This document shows positions 7,928 through 16,267 of a DNA stretch of 64,000 nucleotides, piece after piece. A program made the translations under genes and the position numbers. The DNA is from Streptomyces sp. WMMB 322 (GTDB lineage Bacteria; Actinomycetota; Actinomycetes; Streptomycetales; Streptomycetaceae): positions 1-64,000 of the forward strand of contig NZ_FMHI01000006.1 of the NCBI RefSeq assembly GCF_900090145.1, written 5' to 3'. The notes beneath the pieces are model-generated. The model ran no database searches. It saw only the letters and a list, made by a program, of their open reading frames with translations, and was not told where the DNA came from. Position 1 is the stretch's first letter. Each line of letters opens with the position of its first letter.

Positions 7928-8098
7928 ATGGCCGTCCCCAAGCGCAAGATGTCCCGCAGCAACACCCGCCACCGCCGCGCTCAGTGGAAGGCCACGACGC
8001 CGCAGCTCGTGCCGGTCACGATCGACGGAACCACGTACCAGGTACCGCAGCGGCTGGTGCGGGCGTACCAGCGCGGGCTGCTGAAGCCCGGGGACTGA
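7928..8098 (+). CDS. rpmF: Ribosomal protein L32, zinc-free paralogue
   Basis: The 56-residue product begins [20 protein letters not shown], the clear L32 signature. It contains no cysteine, whereas the housekeeping zinc-binding form has two CxxC pairs in its second half. This is the kind of C-minus replacement protein that Streptomyces makes when Zur is released, allowing zinc to be freed from ribosomes. An AGGTG-type RBS lies just ahead of the ATG. The stop is 6 bp before the canonical COG0523 GTPase gene, so the two form one operon behind the box at 7873. Confidence 0.93.
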   Translation: MAVPKRKMSRSNTRHRRAQWKATTPQLVPVTIDGTTYQVPQRLVRAYQRGLLKPGD

Positions 8099-8104
8099 AC
8101 CGGC

Positions 8105-9292
8105 ATGGCAGGCACGGCACATGAGCGGCTGCCCGTCACGGTGCTCTCGGGTTTCCTCGGCGCCGGCAAGACCACGCTGCTCAACCATGTCCTGGGCAAC
8201 CGCGAAGGACTGCGCGTCGCGGTCATCGTCAACGACATGAGCGAGGTCAACATCGACGCCGCGCTCGTGCGCGGCGGTGAGGCGGCCCTGTCGCGCACCG
8301 AAGAGCGTCTGGTCGAGATGACCAACGGCTGCATCTGCTGCACATTGCGCGACGATCTCCTCGAAGAGGTCGACCGGCTGGCTCGTGAGGGACGCTTCGA
8401 CCATCTGCTCATCGAGTCCAGCGGGATCTCCGAACCGATGCCGGTGGCGGCCACGTTCGCCTTTCCCCGCGACGACGGTGCCGTCCTCGGGGACATCGCA
8501 CGCCTCGACACCATGGTCACGGTCGTCGACGCCGCGAACTTCCTGCCGGAGCTGACGGGCGGGGACGGCCTGGCCGAGCGCGGCCTCGACCAGTATGAGA
8601 ACGACGAGCGCACCGTCAGTGACCTGTTGATGGACCAGATCGAGTTCGCCGACGTCATCGTGCTAAACAAGCTCGACCTGGTGGACGACGGTACAGCCGC
8701 CCGCCTCCGGGCAGCCCTCACGCGGCTCAACCCCTCAGCCCGGATCCTGCCCGTCTCTCTTGGCCGCGTGAATCTCGAGGACGTGCTGGGCACCGGACTG
8801 TTCGACCTGGAACGTGCCCAGCAGGCTCCCGGCTGGGTCATGGAGCTCAACGGCGACCATGTTCCCGAGACCGAGGAGTACGGAATCTCCTCGACCGTCT
8901 TCCGCTCCGAAGTGCCGTTCCACCCGAGCCGGTTGTGGGAGTTCGTGACGGAACAGCTCGATGACGGCTCGTTCGGCCGGATCCTGCGGTCCAAGGGGTT
9001 CTTCCGGCTGGCAAGCCGCCCCCGAGTGACCGGTCTGTGGTCGCAGGCCGGCGCCGTGGCCCGGTTCGAACCCTCCGGCACCCACGATCCCGGCTCCCCT
9101 CAGGGGCAGGAACTGGTCTTCATCGGCACCGACTTGCGCCCCGCGGCACTGCACGAAGCCTTGTCCGGCTGCCTCATGACAAGCCACGAGAGCGTCCCGT
9201 CCGTCGACCCCTTCCCGGAGTGGGACACCTTCGGCATCGACGACGACTGCGAACACGACCACCCGGAGCAGGTTTCTGCCGTGCACAGGTGA
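8105..9292 (+). CDS. COG0523 metallochaperone GTPase (CobW/ZigA-like), canonical
   Basis: This is the only one of the three COG0523 proteins here with an intact GTPase core. It has a P-loop in [18 protein letters not shown] at about residues 13-30, the diagnostic metal-binding [11 protein letters not shown] around 76-86, switch region [11 protein letters not shown] and the base-recognition motif NKLDLVDD. The 395-residue length matches the family, and the C-terminal CobW_C domain ends with an acidic His-rich tail (CEHDHPEQ). Family members deliver zinc to client enzymes under starvation. Cotranscription with a zinc-free L32 behind a Zur-like box supports that role. A 13-bp terminator hairpin follows the stop immediately. 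Confidence 0.92.
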   Translation: MAGTAHERLPVTVLSGFLGAGKTTLLNHVLGNREGLRVAVIVNDMSEVNIDAALVRGGEAALSRTEERLVEMTNGCICCTLRDDLLEEVDRLAREGRFDHLLIESSGISEPMPVAATFAFPRDDGAVLGDIARLDTMVTVVDAANFLPELTGGDGLAERGLDQYENDERTVSDLLMDQIEFADVIVLNKLDLVDDGTAARLRAALTRLNPSARILPVSLGRVNLEDVLGTGLFDLERAQQAPGWVMELNGDHVPETEEYGISSTVFRSEVPFHPSRLWEFVTEQLDDGSFGRILRSKGFFRLASRPRVTGLWSQAGAVARFEPSGTHDPGSPQGQELVFIGTDLRPAALHEALSGCLMTSHESVPSVDPFPEWDTFGIDDDCEHDHPEQVSAVHR

Positions 9293-9297
9293 AGTCG

Positions 9298-9340
9298 CCG
9301 GGCTGGACAGTGGCCGTGGGGGCCCTCCTGTCCAGCCCGG
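9298..9340 (+). terminator. Intrinsic terminator-like hairpin after the COG0523 gene
   Basis: A perfect 13-bp stem (CCGGGCTGGACAG at 9298-9310 pairing with 9328-9340) encloses a 17-nt loop 5 bp after the stop. There is no U-tract, which is common in Streptomyces. It should end the rpmF-COG0523 transcript, and the following methyltransferase then needs its own promoter or read-through. Confidence 0.75.
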
Positions 9341-9412
9341 TCTCCACCGGACCGGAGGCTCCGGCTGAGTTCCCGTCACCCGGTGCGCTTGATGCGAGAG
9401 AAGGAGAACCCC

Positions 9413-10240
9413 GTGACGAAGCACAGTGTGCGGTTGGGGACGGTTCAAGAGACTCTGCTGATCCCGCTGTACGGCCGGGCGGTGGAGAATCGCAAGGCAG
9501 AGGCCATCGTGCGGGACCCGCGAGCGGAGGAGATCGTCGCCGCGATCGACTACGACTTCTCACGCTTCGATGACCTGCCGAGCCTCACCGGCGCGGTACT
9601 GCGCACCGCCTTGTTCGACCGGTGGGTGACGGACTTCCTCACCGCAAACCCCTCGGGAACGGTGGTGGAACTCGGCTCCGGCCTCAACACGCGTCACGAA
9701 CGCGTCGACAGCACGCAGGCCCGCTGGTTCGACCTCGATCTGCCCGATGTGATCGCTCTGCGGCAGAACTTCTTCACCGACACCGCGCAGCGGACGACGA
9801 TCTCAGCGTCAGTGACGGACGAGTCGTGGCCCGCCACGGTGGAAGAGGACGCGGAGGGCCCGTACATCTTCTGCGCCGAAGCCGTGCTGCCGTTCCTGGA
9901 GGAGACGCACGTCCACCACGTCCTCGGCATGATCGCGGATCGCTTCCCGGGCTCCCTGCTGGCCCTGGACACCGCCGGCCCGGGGGTCGTCGGCACGCAG
10001 GACACCCACGATGCTCTGAGCAAGGTCGAGGCCCGCATGCAGTGGTCCTGCACAGGGCCGGCCGAGCTCGCGGCGTGGAAGCCGGGCACGGACGTGCTCG
10101 CCTCGCACACGCTCAGCAGCCTGCCACCCCGGATGTACGAGCAACTGCCGGTCATCTACCAGGACATGCTCAGCCGCCTCGCTGAACAGGGCCTCCCCCA
10201 AGTCGAGGAATACCGGCTCAACCTCGTCCGGCTGCCGTAG
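9413..10240 (+). CDS. LCM/PPM1-family O-methyltransferase-like protein (COG3315)
   Basis: The start chosen is GTG at 9413, preceded by AAGGAG with 6-nt spacing. A longer frame to 9383 lacks a ribosome-binding site. The 275-residue protein begins MTKHSVRLGTVQETLLIPLYG, a pattern typical of leucine-carboxyl-methyltransferase-like enzymes. It has SAM motif I as VVELGSGLNTRHERVD around residues 83-98 and the following WFDLDLPDVIALR, another hallmark. Members often methylate carboxyls or polyketide-like acceptors in secondary metabolism. Its place inside the zinc island, facing a P-loop-less COG0523 gene convergently (19 bp apart), suggests a small-molecule step, but no acceptor can be named. Confidence 0.8.
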   Translation: MTKHSVRLGTVQETLLIPLYGRAVENRKAEAIVRDPRAEEIVAAIDYDFSRFDDLPSLTGAVLRTALFDRWVTDFLTANPSGTVVELGSGLNTRHERVDSTQARWFDLDLPDVIALRQNFFTDTAQRTTISASVTDESWPATVEEDAEGPYIFCAEAVLPFLEETHVHHVLGMIADRFPGSLLALDTAGPGVVGTQDTHDALSKVEARMQWSCTGPAELAAWKPGTDVLASHTLSSLPPRMYEQLPVIYQDMLSRLAEQGLPQVEEYRLNLVRLP

Positions 10241-10259
10241 TCGAGCGTGTGGGTGCGGG

Positions 10260-11453
10260 TCATGTGGGATCAGTGCCCCCGAGGAGCGGGTCCGGGACAG
10301 ACGCCCAGAACTCCCTTCCCTGGGCCAGTTCTTCGTCGGTGAGCAGGACGGCGTCCAGCACCGCCTGGATCCGTCGCTCATCGAGATCGACGCCCGTGAA
10401 GGCGATCTCGTTGCGTCGCTCACCGTAGTAGTCGTGCCAGAACCATGAGGCGAGCGCACGCCGTTGCGGCGGGGCAGCCTCCCATGCACGGTCATCCTCC
10501 GCCTCCAGCCAGCCTCCCGCCTCTCTCAACTCCAGGTGGGCGCCTGCCGAGTGCCAGGTCACGACGGCGTCGGGGCGGCTGGAGAGCCACAGATGGCCGC
10601 GGCTCCGTACAACGCCGGACATGACGTCGGCCAGCGCATCGGCCAGCCTTCCGGCATGTACGGGGCGGCGGGTTCGCCACAGTACGGTCCGCACCCCGTT
10701 CTCGACGCCACGGTGCGCACTCGGCACGGTCACGGGATCCAGGCGGGCGCGCCGCTCATCGACGGCTCCGGGTGGCAAGCGGCATACGAGCGCCGGGCGG
10801 GACTGTGTCCCTGGTGTGCCTGCCCGGGCGAACGGCATTTGAAGGGCTCGCGTGTTGAGATGCCGGGTCAGCGAGGCGACGCCTGCGGTCCTGGGGCCGT
10901 CACTCCCGTCCGATGTGGAGGACACGATCAGGATGTCGGCTGCCTCGACCTGACGGGCCGCGGCTTCGGCGATCGTCAGAGGGTCGCCGTGCTCCGGCCC
11001 CTTCCACAGACGTACGGCGCGGTGGATACAGCTCATCTCCGCCAGGGACGAGGCGGGGTCGATCCCCACTACGACAGGCCCCGGGGCGAAGTGGTCCGCC
11101 AACGAGCTGCTGCCGACCGGAGCACCCCACAGTTCCACCACGAAGGGCAGAACATCGAGGTCCTCCGGAAGAGCAAGGACGATGTGGGGACATCGGGCGG
11201 CGTGACGGATGGAGAGAAGAGCCTGGCGGAGGATCACCACCGGGTCGCCTGTTGCTGCGAGGGAAGCTGTCTCCCGCAGGGTCGGGTCCACGCCGGAGAG
11301 AAGACGCTGTACCACCGGATACTTCGCGTCCCGGTTCTGGATGGAGACCGCCAGGACGGCGGCGTCCGGGGACGCGCTCAGCAACTCGTCGACGACGGCG
11401 CCCCGCACGGCAGGGCTGTTCCCCACCGCCACAGTCAGCAGACACTTGGACAC
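10260..11453 (-). CDS. COG0523-like protein with degenerate GTPase site
   Basis: The 397-residue protein matches COG0523 best in its C-terminal half. Examples are RTVLWRTRRPVHAGRLADAL, SRGHLWLSSRPD, EIAFTGVDLDERRIQAVLD and the ending DAVLLTDEELAQGREFW, which are typical of the CobW_C domain. The N-terminal half keeps the overall pattern but not the catalytic motifs. The P-loop position reads TVAVGNSPAVRGAVVDELL with no GKT/S, and the CxCC metal motif is absent. It therefore probably does not hydrolyse GTP. It forms an operon with the Cys-rich gene at 11468 (15-bp gap). A half Zur box lies upstream at 12021-12035. It may act as a client-binding or regulatory partner of the active paralogue (inference). 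Confidence 0.75.
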   Translation of the reverse strand: MSKCLLTVAVGNSPAVRGAVVDELLSASPDAAVLAVSIQNRDAKYPVVQRLLSGVDPTLRETASLAATGDPVVILRQALLSIRHAARCPHIVLALPEDLDVLPFVVELWGAPVGSSSLADHFAPGPVVVGIDPASSLAEMSCIHRAVRLWKGPEHGDPLTIAEAAARQVEAADILIVSSTSDGSDGPRTAGVASLTRHLNTRALQMPFARAGTPGTQSRPALVCRLPPGAVDERRARLDPVTVPSAHRGVENGVRTVLWRTRRPVHAGRLADALADVMSGVVRSRGHLWLSSRPDAVVTWHSAGAHLELREAGGWLEAEDDRAWEAAPPQRRALASWFWHDYYGERRNEIAFTGVDLDERRIQAVLDAVLLTDEELAQGREFWASVPDPLLGGTDPT

Positions 11454-11467
11454 GGTTCAGGCGCCCG

Positions 11468-11848
11468 TCAGTTGAGGTGGGCGCTGCGATGCGGCGACGG
11501 GCCGGCCCGAAGGATGCCTGGCAAGGTGTCATCGTCCGGCATCCCGGTCAGCAACCACGCGACCACCGCCTCCGCATCCGCCTCGGTGCGAATCGGCCCC
11601 AGCCGCGTCACCACACCTCTCGGCTCGCGGTCCTCCGAGCACGGCTGAACGGCGGCGTGCAGCCCGCGTGAACTGCGGCAGCGCAGCAGACCTCTCAGAC
11701 AGCGAGCGGCAACCATCACCCTGTGAGGACAGCGGCTGACTCCCTGACGCAGCCGGTTCACCACCTGCTCATCAGCGGAGTCTCGGCAGTCGGTGCAAGC
11801 GACGAGTGTGAAAGGGCGATTCCTCGGGGCGGGTGCCGGACCGTTCAT
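11468..11848 (-). CDS. Small Cys-rich protein with (2Fe-2S) ferredoxin/thioredoxin-like pattern
   Basis: The 126-residue product has CTDC at residues 18-21, then Cys residues in SRCPHRV, AARCLRGLLRCRS and VQPCSED. It ends with a conserved-looking GPIRTEADAEAVVAWLLTG helix. The order of an early Cys pair, central cysteines and a late D/E-rich helix resembles the (2Fe-2S) ferredoxin thioredoxin-like family also seen at 46842-47264, although spacing is looser and Fe-S binding is unproven. It is the first gene of a two-gene operon with the degenerate COG0523 protein. Alternatively it may bind zinc or other thiophilic metals directly. Confidence 0.6.
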   Translation of the reverse strand: MNGPAPAPRNRPFTLVACTDCRDSADEQVVNRLRQGVSRCPHRVMVAARCLRGLLRCRSSRGLHAAVQPCSEDREPRGVVTRLGPIRTEADAEAVVAWLLTGMPDDDTLPGILRAGPSPHRSAHLN

Positions 11849-12020
11849 GGATCAGCCTCGCGATCTTGACGGAAGTGTTCACCGTTCGGACGGCATGCCG
11901 CACCGGCCCGCATGACCCAGGACTGGGCACGGGTGGCGCCGGTGCATCCGTTTCCGCGACCGAGCGGAGTTCGTCCGACGGACGTTGTCCGTCGGGTCCA
12001 CGGGCGTTATTCTACAGAAA

Positions 12021-12035
12021 CGACATCCATTTTCA
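12021..12035. promoter_or_regulatory. Probable Zur half-site in the divergent zur region
   Basis: CGACATCCATTTTCA matches at 10 of 15 positions, with a perfect right arm and a poor left arm. It lies 173 nt upstream of the Cys-rich/COG0523-like operon (minus) and about 257 nt upstream of the Fur-family gene (plus), with a tiny ORF starting 17 nt to its right. Confidence 0.4.
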
Positions 12036-12051
12036 TTAGGGGGTCCGCGCT

Positions 12052-12168
12052 ATGGCAGCCACCTACACCTGTCGGGCGTCCGCAGGCCCAGTTGGAGACG
12101 TCCGCCCCGCAGGGAGGCTGGGCACCGGCCGGCCACGCTTTGACGGTGGGGGGCGACTCCATCGCTGA
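12052..12168 (+). CDS. Possible 38-codon leader ORF
   Basis: An ATG at 12052 with a G-rich stretch (GGGGG at 12039-12043) ahead of it opens a 38-residue frame starting MAATYTCRASAG. It begins 17 nt after the probable Zur half-site and ends 124 nt before the Fur-family gene. No family is recognised. It might be a leader peptide, the remnant of a small zinc-regulated protein, or chance. Confidence 0.25.
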   Translation: MAATYTCRASAGPVGDVRPAGRLGTGRPRFDGGGRLHR

Positions 12169-12291
12169 CAGCGCGACCCGGGACCACTGCGCACAGGACT
12201 CGACATCCTCCTGGCCACGCAGTGATTACCCGCCGGCTTCCTCGCTGACGTCCGTCCCCACCACCTCGACACGAGGAGGGCTGCGTCCACC

Positions 12292-12768
12292 GTGAGTGAG
12301 ACCCGCGACAAGACTCCGCTCGGTGCCCGGCGCACCCGGCAGCGTCTCGACATCCTTCAACACCTCTCGTCCTCCCCGGACTTCATCTCCGCCCAGGGAC
12401 TGCATGCGCGCCTCGCGCAGGCGGGGACGCTTGTGGGACTGAGCACCGTGTACCGCGCCCTCAGGGACCTGGAGAGAACAGAGCAGGTCGATGTCGTACG
12501 GAACGAAGCCTCCGGTGAGCGCCTCTACAGGAAGCGCTCGACCGAAGAGCATCAGCACTATGTGATCTGCCGCCTGTGCGGACGCAGCGAAGCCGTCGAC
12601 GCGGCCATCGTCGAACAATGGGCCTCTCACCTCGACCAGCTCACCGGCTTCTCCAACGTGACGCACACACTGGAACTCAGCGGTGAATGCATGGACTGTG
12701 ACCTCGAAGGCACGGCCGCCCAGCGCCCGGTTGGCGCTTACGCGGGGCAGCCTGCCGGCGGCCGCTGA
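12292..12768 (+). CDS. zur: Fur-family regulator, probable zinc uptake regulator Zur
   Basis: The 158-residue protein has the Fur winged-helix segment (TRQRLDILQHL at about 15-25 and GLSTVYRALRDLE near 52-64). This is followed by the regulatory metal segment EEHQHYVICRLCGRSE and the structural pair CMDC near 140, giving the two CxxC motifs of zinc-binding Fur proteins. The GTG start follows GAGGAGG. Its position in the middle of zinc-starvation genes, and the Zur-like boxes around it, make Zur the best call. An alternative is a second, cluster-specific Fur paralogue, because many streptomycetes place their main zur near znuBC elsewhere. Here znuACB is 9 kb away. Confidence 0.8.
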   Translation: MSETRDKTPLGARRTRQRLDILQHLSSSPDFISAQGLHARLAQAGTLVGLSTVYRALRDLERTEQVDVVRNEASGERLYRKRSTEEHQHYVICRLCGRSEAVDAAIVEQWASHLDQLTGFSNVTHTLELSGECMDCDLEGTAAQRPVGAYAGQPAGGR

Positions 12769-12932
12769 ACGTCTGGAGCCAGAAGCGCACACAGGCGCAA
12801 GCCCTTCGCGCCGCTCCGCCGCCCCCACGCCGGAGAAGGCAGGGGTTCCCCCTCGCCCGTCCCAAGTCCTGCCCGACGACGATGGATCGCACCGCAAGGC
12901 ACCCGATCTGCAAGGGACTTGGCAGGGTGTAA

Positions 12933-12947
12933 CGACAATCGTTGTCA
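12933..12947. promoter_or_regulatory. Zur-like box upstream of the FecB-type binding protein
   Basis: CGACAATCGTTGTCA contains GACAA/TTGTC arms around a 3-nt centre and matches the consensus at 10 of 15 positions. The binding-protein ATG is 56 nt downstream. The box lies in the 234-bp gap after the Fur-family gene, so the transporter operon has its own regulated promoter. Confidence 0.55.
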
Positions 12948-13002
12948 CGTTACAGTTGCGTTCACGACCCAGTTGCAACAGAGCTGCAATAGATGGAGGA
13001 CC

Positions 13003-14004
13003 ATGTCCAAGGGCATACGCATCACGATCGTGCTGGCACTTGCCCTGGGTGCGACGGCGTGTTCCAGCGCGCCACACCCCTCATCCGGCAAGAAGAAGTC
13101 GGGCACGGTCGTACGTAGCTGCGGGCAGTCACTTTCGGTGCCCGAAGCGCCCAGCCGGGCCGTCACCCTCGACCAGTCCTCGACCGAGACCTTGCTCGCA
13201 CTCGGCGTGGCGGACCGTATGGCTGGGACCTCGTATCTGAAGACGAGCATCGCGCCCCGGTACCGGGCCGACTACAAGAAAGTGCCGGTGCTCAGCCCCA
13301 AGACCCTCACCAGCGAGCAGCTCCGAGCAGCCAATCCCGATCTGGCAGTTGCTTCCTTCGCCGAGCTCTACGGCAAGGACCGGGTCGGCACGCGCGAGGA
13401 GTTGAAGGACGCGGGCCTTCCCTCGTACGTGAGTGCCGTGGACTGTCCCCGGCACAACAAGCCGGGCATGACACCCTTCGATCTTCTCTTCAAGGACTAC
13501 GAGAACCTCGGGCGCATGTTCCGGACGGAGCATCGCGCTCAAGAGCTGATCGACAGGCAGAAGAAGGAAGTTCAACAGGCAGCGTCCGTCCGGAAAAACG
13601 TGAAGGACAAGCCATCCGTCGTATGGATCTACTCGGTGTTCGACGGTGCCCCGTACGTTGCGGGCAAGGGCGGATTGCCGAGCGAGATGAGCAGGCTCGT
13701 GGGCGCGAAGAACGCATTCGACGACGTCAACGAGCAGTGGCCCGAGGTGTCGTGGGAAGCAGTTGCCGACCGTGACCCGGACCTGATCGTGCTCGGCGAC
13801 ATCCCCGAACTGGGGCAGCCGGGCGACAGCGCAGGCGACAAGCTGCGCATGCTGCGCGAGGACCCTTTGACATCGAAGCTCTCAGCGGTACGGAAGAAGC
13901 GGATACTCACCGTGCCGGGCATCGAAATGGATCCGTCGGTACGCAGCACCCATACCCTCGGCCTGCTCGCGGACGAAATGAAGGACCGCGGGTATGCCCG
14001 CTGA
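13003..14004 (+). CDS. Lipoprotein substrate-binding protein of a FecBCD-type metallophore importer
   Basis: The ATG at 13003 follows GGAGGA and gives 333 residues; a longer upstream frame lacks signal-peptide logic. The N-terminus (MSKGIRITIVLALALGATAC) is a lipoprotein signal with the lipid Cys at 20. The body is a class III periplasmic-binding fold (AVTLDQSSTETLLALGVADRMAG, DLAVASFAELYG, DPDLIVLGD). This family binds ferric siderophores, haem, cobalamin or metal-chelate complexes. Control by a Zur-like box favours a zinc metallophore, but no biosynthetic genes for one are visible here. Its end overlaps the permease start by 11 bp. Confidence 0.85.
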   Translation: MSKGIRITIVLALALGATACSSAPHPSSGKKKSGTVVRSCGQSLSVPEAPSRAVTLDQSSTETLLALGVADRMAGTSYLKTSIAPRYRADYKKVPVLSPKTLTSEQLRAANPDLAVASFAELYGKDRVGTREELKDAGLPSYVSAVDCPRHNKPGMTPFDLLFKDYENLGRMFRTEHRAQELIDRQKKEVQQAASVRKNVKDKPSVVWIYSVFDGAPYVAGKGGLPSEMSRLVGAKNAFDDVNEQWPEVSWEAVADRDPDLIVLGDIPELGQPGDSAGDKLRMLREDPLTSKLSAVRKKRILTVPGIEMDPSVRSTHTLGLLADEMKDRGYAR

Positions 14005-15166
14005 CCCTGTTGATCAGGGACAAGCCGCAGCGGATCCCGCAGCCGCGCGGGAGGCCGCGCACATCACGGCATCGCTGCTCCACCCGTCCCACCGCGACGC
14101 TCCAGTCCCGGACGGGACGTACCACGACCATCGGCCCCGACGGGCGGAGGTCGGTCTCGGGGTGCTCCGGCCTGCACTCTTCCTCGGCGGCATCGCTCTC
14201 CTCGTGATTTCGATGGCGATCTCCGTACGCATCGGCATCAGCGACATCGGATATGCAGACCTCGGCAGGGTGCTGGGAAGCCGGCTCGGGCTGGCTGTCG
14301 AACCGCTGCCGGCGCTCGTCGACTCCCTTATCTGGGATCTGCGCATACCCCGCGTCCTTCTGGCGGCTTTCGTGGGCGCGACTCTGGCGTGCTGCGGAGC
14401 GGTCCTCCAAGCCGTGACCGGCAACGCCCTGGCCGACCCCTATCTGCTGGGCGTCTCCTCGGGGGCCTCCAGCGGCGCGGTAGCGGTCATCGTTCTGGGC
14501 ATCGGAGCCGGTTCGCTCGGCGTGACGGGCGGAGCCTTCACCGGCGCACTCGCATCGTTCGGCGTGCTGATGCTTCTGCTGCGCCGCAGCGGCCTGGACT
14601 CCGTGCGGATTCTGCTGACGGGCGTCGCCGTGGGGCAGTTGTTCATGGCGCTCACCTCGCTGATCGTCATGGCCTCCGGTGACGCGGAGACGACACGGGC
14701 GGTGGCCCGCTGGCTCCTCGGCTCGATGGCGTCCGCCCGGTGGGACGGCGTGGCGATCAGCGCAATCGTCACAACGGCCGGGCTGTTCGTCCTGTGGTCG
14801 TGTTCCACCGCACTGGACGGCTTCGCCTTCGGTCAGGACACCGCGGCATCGCTCGGCATCAACGTACGGACGATGCAGAACGTGCTGCTCGTGGCGACCG
14901 CGCTGCTCACGGCGGTGGCCGTCGCGTTCGTGGGTGCGATCGGGTTCGTGGGGCTCATCGTCCCGCACTGCGTGCGGTTCCTCGTCGGGCCGCTGCACCG
15001 GTCCCTGCTGCCGTTCTCGGCGCTCGGGGGTGCGGTGTTCCTCGTGGCCACGGACGCGGTGGCACGGGTCGCATTCGCGCCCCAGGAGGTACCGGTCGGC
15101 GTCTTCACGGCGCTCATCGGCGCCCCGGTCTTCGCTGTCATCCTCCGTAAGCGGGGAGGACTATGA
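13994..15166 (+). CDS. FecCD-family permease
   Basis: The 390-residue membrane protein has a polar His/Pro-rich N-terminal extension of about 55 residues, then about ten hydrophobic segments of the FecCD/BtuC fold. Family marks include RIPRVLLAAFVGATLACCGAVLQAV (split here as RIPRVLLAAFVG and CCGAVLQAVTGNALADPYLLG) and the GFVGLIVPHCVRFLVGPLHR segment near 325 that contacts the ATPase. It overlaps its binding protein (11 bp) and the ATPase gene (4 bp). It forms the channel for the chelate delivered by the preceding lipoprotein. Confidence 0.92.
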   Translation: MPADPVDQGQAAADPAAAREAAHITASLLHPSHRDAPVPDGTYHDHRPRRAEVGLGVLRPALFLGGIALLVISMAISVRIGISDIGYADLGRVLGSRLGLAVEPLPALVDSLIWDLRIPRVLLAAFVGATLACCGAVLQAVTGNALADPYLLGVSSGASSGAVAVIVLGIGAGSLGVTGGAFTGALASFGVLMLLLRRSGLDSVRILLTGVAVGQLFMALTSLIVMASGDAETTRAVARWLLGSMASARWDGVAISAIVTTAGLFVLWSCSTALDGFAFGQDTAASLGINVRTMQNVLLVATALLTAVAVAFVGAIGFVGLIVPHCVRFLVGPLHRSLLPFSALGGAVFLVATDAVARVAFAPQEVPVGVFTALIGAPVFAVILRKRGGL

Positions 15167-15954
15167 GGATCGACGTCGCACAGGTCGGCTGGACGGTCCG
15201 GAACAAGACCATCATCGAGGGCGTCGACGTCACGGTCGCGCCCGGGGAGACGGTCGGGCTCATCGGCCCCAACGGCTCCGGGAAGTCGTCGCTGTTGCGA
15301 TGCGCCGCGGGGCTGCTCAAGCCGACACACGGTGCGGTCCGCTACGACGGGCACGACATCCGGGCATTCGGCCCTCGCAGGATCGCCCAGCACATCGCCT
15401 TCGTCGCGCAGACCTCCCACACCGCGGGCGAACTGCGGGTCGCGGACGTGGTCGCTCTGGGACGCACTCCCTTCCGCGACCGCTGGCGTGGCCTCAGCTC
15501 CACGGACCACCTCATAGTCGACGCCGCCCTCGCACGCATGGGCCTGACCGGTCTCGCCACCCGTACGTGGCGGACGCTTTCCGGCGGAGAGCAACAGCGA
15601 ACCCACGTCGCGCGGGCGCTGGCCCAGCAGCCCTGGGGAATTCTGCTGGACGAACCGCTCAACCACCTTGATATCAGGTACCAGTTGGAACTGATGGAGA
15701 TGCTGGCCGCCACCGACCAGACCGTTCTGGTCGCCGTCCACGACCTGGCCCTCGCTGCCAGATTCTGCGACAGGCTCGTCATGCTGGACCACGGCAGGGT
15801 CACTTCGGCGGGAATACCGCACGACGTACTCACGGCCGAGAATCTGCGGAACGTCTTCGGAACCGACACGGAAGTGACCCGCGACAGCCGGGGACGACTC
15901 ACCATCAGCCACCGAGGTGTCGCACCCGGGCCCGAATCTCCTTCTCCCGGCTGA
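15163..15954 (+). CDS. FecE-type ABC ATPase
   Basis: The 263-residue ATPase has Walker A GPNGSGKSS (about 37-45), signature LSGGEQQR (about 142-149), Walker B ILLDEPLNHLD and the switch His in VAVHDLALAAR. It powers the FecCD permease encoded immediately upstream, with which it overlaps by 4 bp. The order binding protein-permease-ATPase forms a complete one-permease importer, and the permease presumably works as a homodimer. The gene ends 313 bp before the His-rich protein. Confidence 0.92.
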   Translation: MRIDVAQVGWTVRNKTIIEGVDVTVAPGETVGLIGPNGSGKSSLLRCAAGLLKPTHGAVRYDGHDIRAFGPRRIAQHIAFVAQTSHTAGELRVADVVALGRTPFRDRWRGLSSTDHLIVDAALARMGLTGLATRTWRTLSGGEQQRTHVARALAQQPWGILLDEPLNHLDIRYQLELMEMLAATDQTVLVAVHDLALAARFCDRLVMLDHGRVTSAGIPHDVLTAENLRNVFGTDTEVTRDSRGRLTISHRGVAPGPESPSPG

Positions 15955-16267
15955 CCTGCGCAAAGCGTCGGCCTCCGTGCGTACCCATCTCGGCGCGACT
16001 GCGCCCCCTCGCGAGGTGGGTTAACGGCGCACCCGGTCGTCGATGAGTGGGCGGGAGAATTCCACGTCTTATCCGGCTGGGTACCGGGAGCGGAAGGTGA
16101 TTTCGATACTCACTGTCGAGTTTTCGACACGTTTGCAAATTGTTGTTTCCGGACCAGCAGCGTGGCACGCTTCAGTGAAATCCCCTAGCGGGATTCGCCC
16201 TCTTCCCGCCAGCCCAATCAAGCTGGCTTGACCTCAACGTCGGGAAAACCGACGGGAGTTGAGAAGA
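15955..16267. other. Intergenic stretch before the His-rich gene
   Basis: No protein-coding signal is seen. A weak half-site TGCAAATTGTTGTTT (16134-16148) recalls the left arm of a Zur box only. The stretch around 16095-16150 is lower in GC than its surroundings and probably holds the promoter of the His-rich gene. Confidence 0.4.

Noticed and set aside
16134..16148. TGCAAATTGTTGTTT as a Zur box for the His-rich gene
   Set aside because: Only the left arm fits, so it is recorded in the intergenic note but not called as a site.
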